A DNA stretch of 64,000 nucleotides from Corallococcus macrosporus. Lineage in GTDB: Bacteria; Myxococcota; Myxococcia; Myxococcales; Myxococcaceae. This document shows positions 50,970 through 59,247 of this stretch, one piece after another. Each line of letters begins with the position of its first letter. Within the stretch, counting starts at the first letter, position 1. The stretch lies in assembly GCF_017302985.1 (NCBI RefSeq), contig NZ_JAFIMU010000009.1:248001-312000 (forward strand), given 5' to 3'. Position numbers and translations under genes: made by a program. The notes beneath the pieces are model-generated. The model was not told the DNA's origin, did no database searches, and saw only the letters and a program-made list of their open reading frames with translations.

Positions 50970-53431
50970 CACCTCTCAAGGTGTGCCCGACCCCCACTCC
51001 CGGCAACGGGGACGGCCGTGGAATCCCCACGCGGCAGGAAGGACACCAGCCGGACGTCCTGACCGTCGCTCTCCAGGGTGATGGCGCCGTCCTGGTCCGT
51101 GCGCCAGCACTCGGTGCCCAGGGCGCGGTAGCGCGCCTCCACCTCCGGATGGGGGAAGCCGAAGCGGTTGCGGCGGCCCACGCAGAACACTGCGTGACGT
51201 GGCCGCGTGCGCTCCAGGAGCGACGCGGTGGAGGACGTGCGCGAACCATGGTGCGGCACCTTCAACACCGTCACCGGCCCCAAGGCCTCCTCGAGCGCGG
51301 CCTCGCCGTCCGCCTCCACGTCACCGGCCAGCAGCACGGTGACGTCACCATGGCGCACGCGCAGCACCACGCTGCGGTCATTCGCTCCCTCCATCAACTC
51401 CCGGTCCACCGGAGGCCCCAGCACCTCCAGCGTCGCTTCGCCCAGGACGAACGCGGGCTGCCCCACCTGCACCTCCTCTACGAGAGCGCCCTTCGCGGCC
51501 GAGACGATGCGCCGTGACAGCGGCCCCTCCGTGCTCCCCGCGGAGAGCCACAGCCGTTCGGTGGGCACCTGCGCCAGCGTCGACACGAGCCCCAGCGCAT
51601 GATCCGGGTGCGGATGGGAGAGCACCGCGAGGTCCAGCCGCGACACGCCCTCGGCCTTGAGGAAGGGCAGGACGAAGCGCTCCCCGGTGTCCGCGCCCTC
51701 GGGGACGCCGCCCGCATCCACCAGCGCATGGTGCCCCCGGGAGCGCAGCACCACCGCGTCCCCCTGGCCCACGGAGAGGAAGGTGATCCGCAGTGCGGGC
51801 TCCGGAGTGAGCACAGGCAGCATCACGGCGCCCAGCACCGCCGCCGGAACGAACAGGCCCAGCCACCGCCACCGTCCCGAACCGAGCGCCCAACACCCGA
51901 GGCCCACCGCGTACACCCCGCCCAGCCAAGCCCCCAGCTCCGGCACCTCCACCGCGGCGAAGGGCACGGCCGCGAAGCCCCGCGTCAGCATGAGCAGGAA
52001 TTCCGAAGCCCAGGCGCCCGCCCACAGCACCGGCGTCGCCACGACTGGCGCCACGACGAACAGCGCAGCGCCACCCGCCGCGAGTCCGGTGAGCACGCCG
52101 CACAGGGGCAGGGCGACGATGTTGGACACGAGCCCCGCCAGGCTCACCCGCCCGAACGCCGCCACCACCACGGGCAGCCCCACGAGCGTCGTCGCCGCGC
52201 TGGCGCACAGGGTTTGCGCCACCGTCTCGCGAGCCTGGCCCGCCCATCGCTTCAGCCGCCGGGGCTCGGACGGATCCGGCAGGGCGAGAGGCAAAGCCTC
52301 GCGCAGCGCGGGCGACAGCAGCACCAGTCCCAGCACGGCGAGGAATGACAGACGGAGCGACAGGTCCACGACGCTCGAAGGCGTCCAGGCCACCAGCACC
52401 AGCGCCGCCAGTGACAACCCATTGAGCCCATCCGCGCGGCGCCACAAGGCCAACCCCAGCAGCACCGCCGTGGCCATCACCGCCGAGCGCACCGCGGGCG
52501 CCTGGTTGCCCGTGAAGACCACGTACGCCCAGACGAAGGGCACCGCCGCCGGGGCAGCCCACCGGCGCGCCTCCAGCGTCCGCCACCGCCCGCCAAGCCG
52601 AACCAATGCCCGCCGCAGCAAGGCCAGCGTCATCAGCGCGAGCGCCGCCACATGCAGCCCGCTGACGCTGAGCACGTGCGCGAGCCCCGCCCGCGAGAAG
52701 GCGTCCTCCCAGGCCGCGTCCAGGTCCGCGCGCTGTCCGGCGGCCAGCGTGAGGAACAACGCAGCCGCGTCCGGGGACGGCGCCACGTCGTGGACCGCCG
52801 TGGTCAGCCGTCCGCGCACGTCCTCCAGCGCGAGCCGCCACGAGGGAGCAGGGGAGAGCACCAGCACACGCCCGGGCGCGAATCCGCCCGTGAAGGCCAC
52901 GCCCTGCCGCCGCCGCGAAGACGCGAAGTCCCGCTCACCCGGGTTGGACGGAGGCGCATCAGGGACGAGCCGGGCCTCCACCCGCACGCGCTGCCCGGGC
53001 TGCAATGACAGACCCTCACCGCGCCCGGAAAGGCTGGCACGGAATCGGGCCTCGGCCGGAGGCTCCTGCGCGCGGCCAGCCCGGGACACCGCGAGCCGCA
53101 GGCGAAGGGCGCCATCGAAGCGCTCCACGCGCTCCAGTTCCCCTTCAAGGACCGCGCTGCCCCCGGACGTCAGCGAAGCAGGCACGTCGACGCGCGCCTC
53201 AAAACCGGAAAGTCCCGCGCCCGCGAGGACCAGCGCGCCCAGCACCGCCAGATGCGCTCCAGGCAGCGGGCCGAGCGCCAATCCAGACAGTCCCAGGCAA
53301 AGCGCGCAGAGGAGAAATACCCCGGCGGAGCTCTCTGTTCCGGTTGCCCAGAGGGCGCCGAGCAAGAGGCTCAGCGCTGGAAAGAACAACGGACGCGTAC
53401 CCAGGTCGCGCCACACATAACGAACCAACAC
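50969..53431 (-). CDS. comEC: ComEC/Rec2 DNA-uptake channel
   Basis: An 820-residue inner-membrane protein that passes single-stranded DNA into the cytoplasm during natural transformation. The N-terminal helices are followed by an OB-fold-like DUF4131 region (about 70-200), then the competence domain from about 215 with LAAGQRADLDAAWEDAFSRAG and LAHVLSVSGLHVAAL and about ten helices, then a metallo-beta-lactamase-like domain from about 560: FLSVGQGDAVVL, HALVDAGG, LSHPHPDHALGL and KVPHHGSRTSS. The Zn-ligand pattern HPHPDH is kept, so the nuclease may be active. The start is GTG 53431; no strong Shine-Dalgarno sequence is seen. It is divergent from cdnL with 188 bp between. Confidence 0.94.
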   Translation of the reverse strand: MLVRYVWRDLGTRPLFFPALSLLLGALWATGTESSAGVFLLCALCLGLSGLALGPLPGAHLAVLGALVLAGAGLSGFEARVDVPASLTSGGSAVLEGELERVERFDGALRLRLAVSRAGRAQEPPAEARFRASLSGRGEGLSLQPGQRVRVEARLVPDAPPSNPGERDFASSRRRQGVAFTGGFAPGRVLVLSPAPSWRLALEDVRGRLTTAVHDVAPSPDAAALFLTLAAGQRADLDAAWEDAFSRAGLAHVLSVSGLHVAALALMTLALLRRALVRLGGRWRTLEARRWAAPAAVPFVWAYVVFTGNQAPAVRSAVMATAVLLGLALWRRADGLNGLSLAALVLVAWTPSSVVDLSLRLSFLAVLGLVLLSPALREALPLALPDPSEPRRLKRWAGQARETVAQTLCASAATTLVGLPVVVAAFGRVSLAGLVSNIVALPLCGVLTGLAAGGAALFVVAPVVATPVLWAGAWASEFLLMLTRGFAAVPFAAVEVPELGAWLGGVYAVGLGCWALGSGRWRWLGLFVPAAVLGAVMLPVLTPEPALRITFLSVGQGDAVVLRSRGHHALVDAGGVPEGADTGERFVLPFLKAEGVSRLDLAVLSHPHPDHALGLVSTLAQVPTERLWLSAGSTEGPLSRRIVSAAKGALVEEVQVGQPAFVLGEATLEVLGPPVDRELMEGANDRSVVLRVRHGDVTVLLAGDVEADGEAALEEALGPVTVLKVPHHGSRTSSTASLLERTRPRHAVFCVGRRNRFGFPHPEVEARYRALGTECWRTDQDGAITLESDGQDVRLVSFLPRGDSTAVPVAGSGGRAHLER

Positions 53432-53542
53432 CCACCCCCACCCACCGCCCCGTCCGTCACGCGGCGCTCACACACCGAGCGACACCGCACACAAAACCGG
53501 ACACCGTAGTGCGGCTGTCATCGGGTGGTCAAGGCGATTTCG

Positions 53543-53571
53543 TTGTCCTTGGATGTGGTTTGTGGTAGTAG
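53543..53571 (+). promoter_or_regulatory. Candidate housekeeping promoter of cdnL
   Basis: TTGTCC and TAGTAG at exactly 17 bp spacing, about 50 bp before the cdnL start. Each hexamer is only a moderate match to the sigma-70 consensus, so this is a positional guess supported by spacing. Confidence 0.35.
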
Positions 53572-53619
53572 TGGCGGGCGCGAAGGCCGGGGTCGAAGCT
53601 TTCTCCAAGGAGGCAGTTA

Positions 53620-54114
53620 GTGCAGACCAGCTTCAAGACTGGTGACAAGGCGGTTTATCCGGGCCAGGGCGTCGGTGAGGTGATGGGCATCGAGCACACC
53701 GAGGTCGCTGGGCAGCGCCAGTCCTTCTACGTCCTGCGCATCCTGGAGAACGGGATGCGGATCATGATCCCCATCAACAAGGTCGGTTCGGTCGGCCTGC
53801 GGGAGATCATCAGCGAGGAGGACGTCAAGCAGGTCTATTCCATCCTCCGCGAGAAGGACATCTCCGTCGACTCCACCACGTGGAACCGCCGGTATCGCGA
53901 GTACATGGAGAAGATCAAGACGGGCTCCGTCTTCGAGATCGCCGAGGTGCTCCGCGACCTGTACCTGCTCAAGGGCGACAAGGACCTGTCGTTCGGCGAG
54001 CGCAAGATGCTCGACACGGCCCGCTCCCTGCTGATCAAGGAGCTGTCGCTGGCCAAGGATTGCTCCGAGGAAGAGGTCGAGTCCGACCTGAAGAAGATCT
54101 TCAACCTCGCCTGA
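53620..54114 (+). CDS. cdnL: CdnL/CarD-type RNA-polymerase-binding regulator
   Basis: A 164-residue protein, start GTG 53620 after AAGGAGGC. CdnL binds the RNA polymerase beta subunit and stabilises open complexes at rRNA and other sigma-A promoters; it is essential in Myxococcus xanthus. The N-terminal Tudor-like domain (residues 1-65) contains GDKAVYPGQGVGEV and the short motif FYVLRILENGMRIMIP, and the C-terminal all-helical DNA-contacting domain includes STTWNRRYREYMEKI with the conserved Trp. Length and sequence are what is expected for the Myxococcaceae protein, distinct from the longer CarD with AT-hooks. It stands alone, divergent from comEC and convergent with an FHA gene. Confidence 0.97.
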   Translation: MQTSFKTGDKAVYPGQGVGEVMGIEHTEVAGQRQSFYVLRILENGMRIMIPINKVGSVGLREIISEEDVKQVYSILREKDISVDSTTWNRRYREYMEKIKTGSVFEIAEVLRDLYLLKGDKDLSFGERKMLDTARSLLIKELSLAKDCSEEEVESDLKKIFNLA

Positions 54115-54252
54115 GTCCCCGCGTGACGCGCGGCCCAAGGCCGCCGCGTTCGCACCGCGCCCCGGGTTCCCCCGATGGAATCCGGGGCGTCGTGTTTCCA
54201 GCGTCTGGAGCCCGGGCCCCAAGGGCCGCCCCCCGAGGCGCTGCCCCGTTTG

Positions 54253-54277
54253 AACTGGTCCGACAGTCGGACCAGTT
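54253..54277. repeat. Isolated 25-bp perfect palindrome between convergent genes
   Basis: Same core as at 19599: arms AACTGGTCCGAC around a central A. It lies 139 bp after the cdnL stop and 38 bp after the FHA gene's stop on the other strand, so it is downstream of both genes. No T-run follows on either strand. The flanks do not resemble the array spacers, so only the core has been shared. Confidence 0.9.
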
Positions 54278-54314
54278 GGGCTGCCAGGCTCGGGGGCGGC
54301 GCGTCAGGCCTTGA

Positions 54315-55865
54315 TCAAGGCGCCTGCACAGCGAGCGCCGCGAGCTGTTCTCGGGCCTCGGCGTTGTCCGCGTCGTGCTGGAGGGCCGCGGCGAAGGCCT
54401 CACGGGCGTCGGCGAAGCGCTGGGCCCGGACGGCGTCCTGCCCCGTGCGCACGTAGAGCCCGGCGAGCTGGCGGCGAAGCGAGACGCCCTGGCGGCTCCA
54501 GCCGTGGGCCAGCTCCTGGTCCAACCGCACGGCGGCGCCGAGCGCATCCAGCGCCCGGGGACGGTCCTGCTGAGACAGGGCGGTCTTGGCGGAGGCCTCG
54601 GCGGCCTGGAAGCGGTGGAGCTGCTGGGCCAGCGTCGTCAGGTTCGCGCGCCGTGCCTGGGCCAGCGCCCCGGAGACATCCCCGGACTCGTAGCGAGAGA
54701 GGATGTCCGCGCGCTGGCGCTCATCCGGAGGCCCCGACGGTTCAGCCGAGGAGGCCTCCTTCCGCGCGGATGCGGCGACGACCTGGCCCGCCTGCGGTTC
54801 GCCCGTCTTCGCAGGCATGCCGCGAGCAGCCTCCAAGGTGCCGGGAGCCGCCTGTCCGGAGTGCATCCCCCGCGCGATCTCCGAAGCGCTGAGGACCTTC
54901 GCGGGCCCCGTGCTCGTAGGCATGCCGCGAGCGACGTCCGCTGCGCTGGGAGTCGTCCCTTCACTCGCGCCTGAACCGGTGGGCTCGCGCGTCTCATGAG
55001 CGACGTCCACCGCACTCACAACGTCCGCGGCCTTCGCGGGGGCTTCCGCCTCCACGGCGCGGGCCTCCTTCGAGGGAGCCTCCCGACCGGTGTCGCGAGC
55101 GTCGTTCGCAGGCGGCTTGCTCGGAGCGCCTTCCGCCGGGGTCCGCGCGGGAGCCCGGTCCGCCATCCGCATGGCCACCACGCTGATCAGCGCCGCCACC
55201 GCGGAGCCCACCACGGCCGCCGCCACCGCCACGGCCACGCCGTTCAACGGCCGCTTCCTATTGCGAGGCAGCGGATCCAACGACGTCCGGCTCACCGTCG
55301 GCCCGGCTCCCGAACCGCGAAGCCGCAACGTCGCGTTGCCCAGGCTCAGCTCGTCTCCGGGCCGGATCTCCACCTCGCCCTTGATGCGCAGGCGGTTGAC
55401 GAACGTGCCGTTCTGGCTGCCCAGGTCGCGCACGGTGAAGACATTCCCCCGCCGGGTCAGCTGCGCATGGCGCCGGCTGATGGACGCGTGCTGGAGCCGC
55501 AGGTCCGACGTCGATGACCGTCCCAGCGTGATGGAGCCCTGGTGCAGGGGCACGAGTTGGCCCGCACCAGGCCCCCGCTCCACGTAGACGAACGCGGGCG
55601 TCACGCCTGGATCCGAGTACTCCTTCGCCCAGTCGTACCGGGGCGACAGCTCCCGGTCGGACTTCGACCGCTCGCCCGGCCCCCGCCGCTTCAGCTTGCG
55701 CGGTCCCGCCGGGTACTGGGGCACGCGCTGCGGGCGCGGATCATCCGCCTGCAGGGGTGACACCTCGTCGTCGTCGAAGGGCAGCTCTTCCGGGTCGTCC
55801 GAAGACGCCTGCTGCCCGGGAGGGCGGGGAGGGCGCGGCGGACGCTTCGGATTCGGCGGAGCCAT
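54315..55865 (-). CDS. FHA-domain protein with repeat linker and C-terminal TPR-like region
   Basis: A 516-residue protein, start ATG 55865 (MAPPNPKRPP). A Pro/Arg-rich N-terminus is followed by an FHA domain at about 105-185 with ITLGRSSTSDLRL, ISRRHAQLTRRG and LGSQNGTFVNRLRI. One membrane helix lies near 215-235 (VAVAVAAAVVGSAVAALI). Then an Ala/Pro/Ser-rich linker carries a degenerate repeat, the ADVARGMP-type motif appearing three or four times (SAADVARGMPTSTG, SASEIARGMHSGQ, LEAARGMPAKTG). The C-terminal 120 residues form a helical TPR-like repeat (ALAQARRANLTTLAQQL and AQRFADAREAFAAALQ). It likely senses Ser/Thr phosphorylation at the membrane; partner unknown. A longer start at 55901 (TTG) exists but is unlikely. 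Confidence 0.8.
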   Translation of the reverse strand: MAPPNPKRPPRPPRPPGQQASSDDPEELPFDDDEVSPLQADDPRPQRVPQYPAGPRKLKRRGPGERSKSDRELSPRYDWAKEYSDPGVTPAFVYVERGPGAGQLVPLHQGSITLGRSSTSDLRLQHASISRRHAQLTRRGNVFTVRDLGSQNGTFVNRLRIKGEVEIRPGDELSLGNATLRLRGSGAGPTVSRTSLDPLPRNRKRPLNGVAVAVAAAVVGSAVAALISVVAMRMADRAPARTPAEGAPSKPPANDARDTGREAPSKEARAVEAEAPAKAADVVSAVDVAHETREPTGSGASEGTTPSAADVARGMPTSTGPAKVLSASEIARGMHSGQAAPGTLEAARGMPAKTGEPQAGQVVAASARKEASSAEPSGPPDERQRADILSRYESGDVSGALAQARRANLTTLAQQLHRFQAAEASAKTALSQQDRPRALDALGAAVRLDQELAHGWSRQGVSLRRQLAGLYVRTGQDAVRAQRFADAREAFAAALQHDADNAEAREQLAALAVQAP

Positions 55866-55993
55866 GCGGCGATTCTCCCTATCCGACGCTTCCAACGCCA
55901 AGTGCTGGCCTGTGTGGGACCCGGGATCCTAGAGTGTGTATCGCGTTGCGCAAGTGCCGCGCCCACCCTGTTCCCAAAGGAGGACCCTCCACC

Positions 55994-57463
55994 GTGGCCC
56001 CCCCATCCATCCGGCTCTTCAACACGATGTCCATGCAGAAGGAGCCGCTGGAGCCGCTCGTGCCCGGCGAGGTGAAGGTCTACGTCTGTGGGCCTACGGT
56101 CTACAGCTACATCCATATCGGGAACGCGCGCACCTTCACGTCGTTCGATGTGGTGGTCCGTTACCTGCGCTACCGGGGCTTCAAGGTGACGTACGTGCGC
56201 AACTTCACGGACGTCGACGACAAGATCATCAAGGCCGCGCACGAGACGGGCGAGGCGCCCGTGGCGCTGGCCTCACGCTTCGTGGAGGCCTTCCGCGAGG
56301 ACGTCCACGCGCTGCACCTGCGCGAGCCGGACGTGTCCCCGCGCGTCAGTGAGACCATCCCGGAGATCGTCGCCCTCATCCAGACGCTCGTGGACAAGGG
56401 CTACGCCTATGAGGCGAAGGGCGACGTGTACTTCGAGGTCGACAAGGACGAGGACTACGCGAAGCTGTCCAAGCGCAACCTGGACGACCTGTGCCAGGGC
56501 GAGCGCGTGCAGCCCGGCGAACTCAAGCGCCAGCCCCTGGACTTCGCGCTGTGGAAGGCGGCGAAGCCCGGCGAGCCTTCGTGGGACAGCCCCTGGGGCA
56601 AGGGCCGGCCGGGCTGGCACATCGAGTGCTCCGCGATGAGCGAGAAGTTCCTGGGCCGCACGTTCGACATCCACGGCGGGGCGTTGGACCTCATCTTCCC
56701 CCACCACGAGAACGAGATCGCCCAGAGCGAGTCCGCCACCGGCCAGACGATGGCGAAGTACTGGATGCACTGCGGCTTCCTGGACCTCGAAGGCGCGAAG
56801 ATGTCCAAGTCGCTGGGCAACGTGGTGCGCCTGCGCGACGCGCTCGGCAAGGTGGACGCGGAGGCCCTGCGCTTCTTCTTCCTCTCCACGCACTACCGCC
56901 ACCCGCTCACCTTCGGAGAGAAGTCGCTCCAGGACGCCGAGGGGCGCATGGAGTACTTCTACGAAACGCTGCGCAAGGTGGACGAGCGCGTGACGGGCAA
57001 GGACTTCGCCAAGGGCCCGCTGCACGGCGACCCCTCCCGCTTCCTCACGGAGTTCGAGTCCGCCATGGACGACGACTTCAACACCGCGGGCGCCCTGGGC
57101 GCGCTGTCGGGCCTCTTCGGCCTGATGAACGAGCTCACCGACAAGCCGCCCGTGAAGGACAAGGCGCTGGTGGGCCGCACGCTCCAGGCCCTGCGCGAGC
57201 AGGTGCGCGAGATGTCCCGCGTCCTGGGCGTCTTCGAGGACGACCCGGGCGCGTGGCTGTTGCGCCGCCGGGACCGGGCCGTGCGCGAGCGCGGCATCGA
57301 CGTGGCGGAGGTGGAGCGGCTGCTCGCCGAGCGGACCGCCGCGCGCGCCGCCAAGGACTTCGCGAAGGCGGACGAGGTGCGCGGGGCCCTCAAGGCCCTG
57401 GGCGTGGACATCATGGACACGCCTGCTGGCACCTCCTGGAAGGTGGCGGCGCCCGTCGCCTGA
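55994..57463 (+). CDS. cysS: Cysteinyl-tRNA synthetase
   Basis: CysRS charges tRNA-Cys. The start is GTG 55994 after AAGGAGGA; 489 residues, normal for the family. The class I HIGH motif is YIHIGNART, and the KMSKS motif is AKMSKSLGN. The zinc ligands are in VYVCGPT, WHIECSAMS and FPHHENE. The C-terminal helical domain with anticodon recognition follows. A frame extending upstream to 55757 overlaps the divergent FHA gene's N-terminus and is a shadow. The stop is 46 bp from the M28 peptidase start, with a long hairpin between. Confidence 0.98.
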   Translation: MAPPSIRLFNTMSMQKEPLEPLVPGEVKVYVCGPTVYSYIHIGNARTFTSFDVVVRYLRYRGFKVTYVRNFTDVDDKIIKAAHETGEAPVALASRFVEAFREDVHALHLREPDVSPRVSETIPEIVALIQTLVDKGYAYEAKGDVYFEVDKDEDYAKLSKRNLDDLCQGERVQPGELKRQPLDFALWKAAKPGEPSWDSPWGKGRPGWHIECSAMSEKFLGRTFDIHGGALDLIFPHHENEIAQSESATGQTMAKYWMHCGFLDLEGAKMSKSLGNVVRLRDALGKVDAEALRFFFLSTHYRHPLTFGEKSLQDAEGRMEYFYETLRKVDERVTGKDFAKGPLHGDPSRFLTEFESAMDDDFNTAGALGALSGLFGLMNELTDKPPVKDKALVGRTLQALREQVREMSRVLGVFEDDPGAWLLRRRDRAVRERGIDVAEVERLLAERTAARAAKDFAKADEVRGALKALGVDIMDTPAGTSWKVAAPVA

Positions 57464-57476
57464 AAACCCGCTGGGG

Positions 57477-57509
57477 GGCTCCCGTGCGGCCATGCTACGC
57501 ACGGGAGCC
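57477..57509 (+). promoter_or_regulatory. Hairpin covering the translation start of the M28 peptidase
   Basis: GGCTCCCGTGCG at 57477-57488 pairs perfectly with CGCACGGGAGCC at 57498-57509 (12 bp, nine-base loop), ending directly at the ATG 57510. The GGGAG Shine-Dalgarno is inside the stem, and a second in-frame ATG (57492) sits in the loop. There is no T-run. It should restrict ribosome access. Confidence 0.75.
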
Positions 57510-59186
57510 ATGAGGCTCCTCCCCGCGCTGTTCGCTGCCCTGTGCTCGGTGTCCGCCGTCGCGGCGGGCACGCCCACCGTCACGCCGCAGGAGAAGACGG
57601 CCGAACAGGCCATCACCGCGGACCTCCTGCGCGCGCACGTGCGCTTCCTGGCGAGCGACCTGCTGGAAGGCCGCGGTCCCGGCACGCGCGGTGACGCGCT
57701 GGCGCAGGAGTACATCGCCACGCAGTTCGAGGGCCTGGGCCTCAAGCCGGGCGCGGAGGGCGGCGGCTACCTCCAGCGCTTCGACCTCATGGGCATCAAC
57801 AGCCACCCGGGCACCATGACCTTCCAGGCGAAGGCGGGCCGCGTGGAGCTCCAGCCGCGCGAGGACTTCATCGCCGTCTCCGGCGTGCAGGCCCCGGAGG
57901 CGAAGCTGGATGCGTCCGAGCTGGTCTTCGTGGGCTACGGCATCGTCGCGCCGGAGTACCAGTGGGACGACTTCAAGGGCGCGGACCTGAAGGGCAAGAC
58001 GCTGGTCATCCTCAACAATGATCCGGAGGACGACCCGCGCCTCTTCGCCGGCAAGGCGCGCCTCTGGTACGGCCGCTGGGACTACAAATACGAGCAGGCG
58101 GCGAAGACGGGCGCGGCGGGCGCCATCATCATCCACACCACGCCCAGCGCGGGCTACCCGTGGCAGGTGGTGCGCACGTCGTGGACCGGCGAGCAGTTCG
58201 AGCTGCCCGCGGGCGACGCGCCCCGCCTCCAGGTGAAGGCGTGGACCACCGAGGACGCCACGAAGCAGGTGATGAAGCTGGCCGGGCAGGACCTGGAGGC
58301 GCTGCGCACCGCCGCGCAGAAGCGCGACTTCCGCCCGGTGCCGCTGGGCGTGACGCTGTCCCTGAGCCTCACCAACGAGGTGCGCCGCCGGCCCACCGCG
58401 AACGTGCTGGGCCTGCTGCCCGGCAGCGACCCCACGCTGTCCAAGGAAGTGGTGCTCTACAGCGCACACCATGATCACCTGGGCAAGAAGGACGACGGCA
58501 AGCCCGGCGAGGACGTCATCTACAACGGCGCGCTGGACAACGCGGCCGGCGTGGCCGCGATGCTGTCCGTGGCCCGCGCCTTCACCGCGCTGCCCACGCC
58601 CCCGCGCCGCTCCATCCTCTTCGCCGCGGTGGCGGCGGAGGAGTACGGCCTGCTGGGTTCTTCGTACCTCGCGAGCCATCCGCCGGTGCCCCCGGGCCGC
58701 ATCGCCGCGAACATCAACGTGGACGGCGGCAACGTGCTGGGCCGCACGCGGGACATCACCGTCATCGGCCTGGGCAAGTCCTCCCTGGACACCTTCGTCA
58801 CCGCGATGGCGAAGACGCAGGGGCGCACGGTGAAGGCGGATCAGCTCTCCGACCGCGGCTTCTTCTACCGGTCGGATCAATTCAACTTCGCGCGCCAGGG
58901 CATCCCGGCCGCCTACTTCGGCAGCGGCATGGACTTCATCGGCCGGCCGGAGGGCTGGGGCAAGGCCCAGCGCGGCCAATGGGAGGCGAAGCACTACCAC
59001 CAGCCCTCCGACGAGGTCCGCCCGGAGTGGGACCTGTCCGGCGCCGTGGAGGACACCCGCCTGTTCTTCCTGGTGGGCGCCCAGGTGGCCAAGGCCCCGG
59101 AGATGCCCGTCTGGAACAAGGGGGACGAGTTCGAGGCCGCCCGCCTGAAGTCCCTGGAGGCACTGAAGGCCCCGCCCGCGAAGTAG
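57510..59186 (+). CDS. Secreted M28-family zinc aminopeptidase
   Basis: A 558-residue exported peptidase. Residues 1-19 form a signal peptide ([14 protein letters not shown]). A protease-associated (PA)-like domain insertion (about 130-270, with [19 protein letters not shown]) precedes the di-zinc M28 domain. Metal and catalytic residues are seen in [34 protein letters not shown] (Glu pair), NINVDGG and HYHQPSDE. It probably trims peptides in the periplasm or outside. The start ATG 57510 was chosen; ATG 57492 would add six residues and lies inside the hairpin loop. It follows cysS by 46 bp and precedes uvrB by 61 bp. Confidence 0.93.
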   Translation: MRLLPALFAALCSVSAVAAGTPTVTPQEKTAEQAITADLLRAHVRFLASDLLEGRGPGTRGDALAQEYIATQFEGLGLKPGAEGGGYLQRFDLMGINSHPGTMTFQAKAGRVELQPREDFIAVSGVQAPEAKLDASELVFVGYGIVAPEYQWDDFKGADLKGKTLVILNNDPEDDPRLFAGKARLWYGRWDYKYEQAAKTGAAGAIIIHTTPSAGYPWQVVRTSWTGEQFELPAGDAPRLQVKAWTTEDATKQVMKLAGQDLEALRTAAQKRDFRPVPLGVTLSLSLTNEVRRRPTANVLGLLPGSDPTLSKEVVLYSAHHDHLGKKDDGKPGEDVIYNGALDNAAGVAAMLSVARAFTALPTPPRRSILFAAVAAEEYGLLGSSYLASHPPVPPGRIAANINVDGGNVLGRTRDITVIGLGKSSLDTFVTAMAKTQGRTVKADQLSDRGFFYRSDQFNFARQGIPAAYFGSGMDFIGRPEGWGKAQRGQWEAKHYHQPSDEVRPEWDLSGAVEDTRLFFLVGAQVAKAPEMPVWNKGDEFEAARLKSLEALKAPPAK

Positions 59187-59215
59187 GGGGGCGCCCCGTC
59201 CTTTGCCGGACGGAC

Positions 59216-59232
59216 GTGCACGAAGGTTCAGT
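59216..59232. promoter_or_regulatory. Weak candidate LexA box of uvrB
   Basis: The sequence GTGCACGAAGGTTCAGT fits 12 of 17 positions of the recalled M. xanthus LexA motif, including GTTCAG, and ends 15 bp before the uvrB ATG, nearly the same distance as the stronger uvrA box. Taken alone it would not be convincing. Confidence 0.3.
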
Positions 59233-59247
59233 ACACAGGCAGCGGGG

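Noticed and set aside
54253-54277. Rho-independent terminator for cdnL or the FHA gene
   Set aside because: The palindrome has no T-run on either strand, and identical copies occur in front of a gene and in an array, so the core is not a dedicated terminator.
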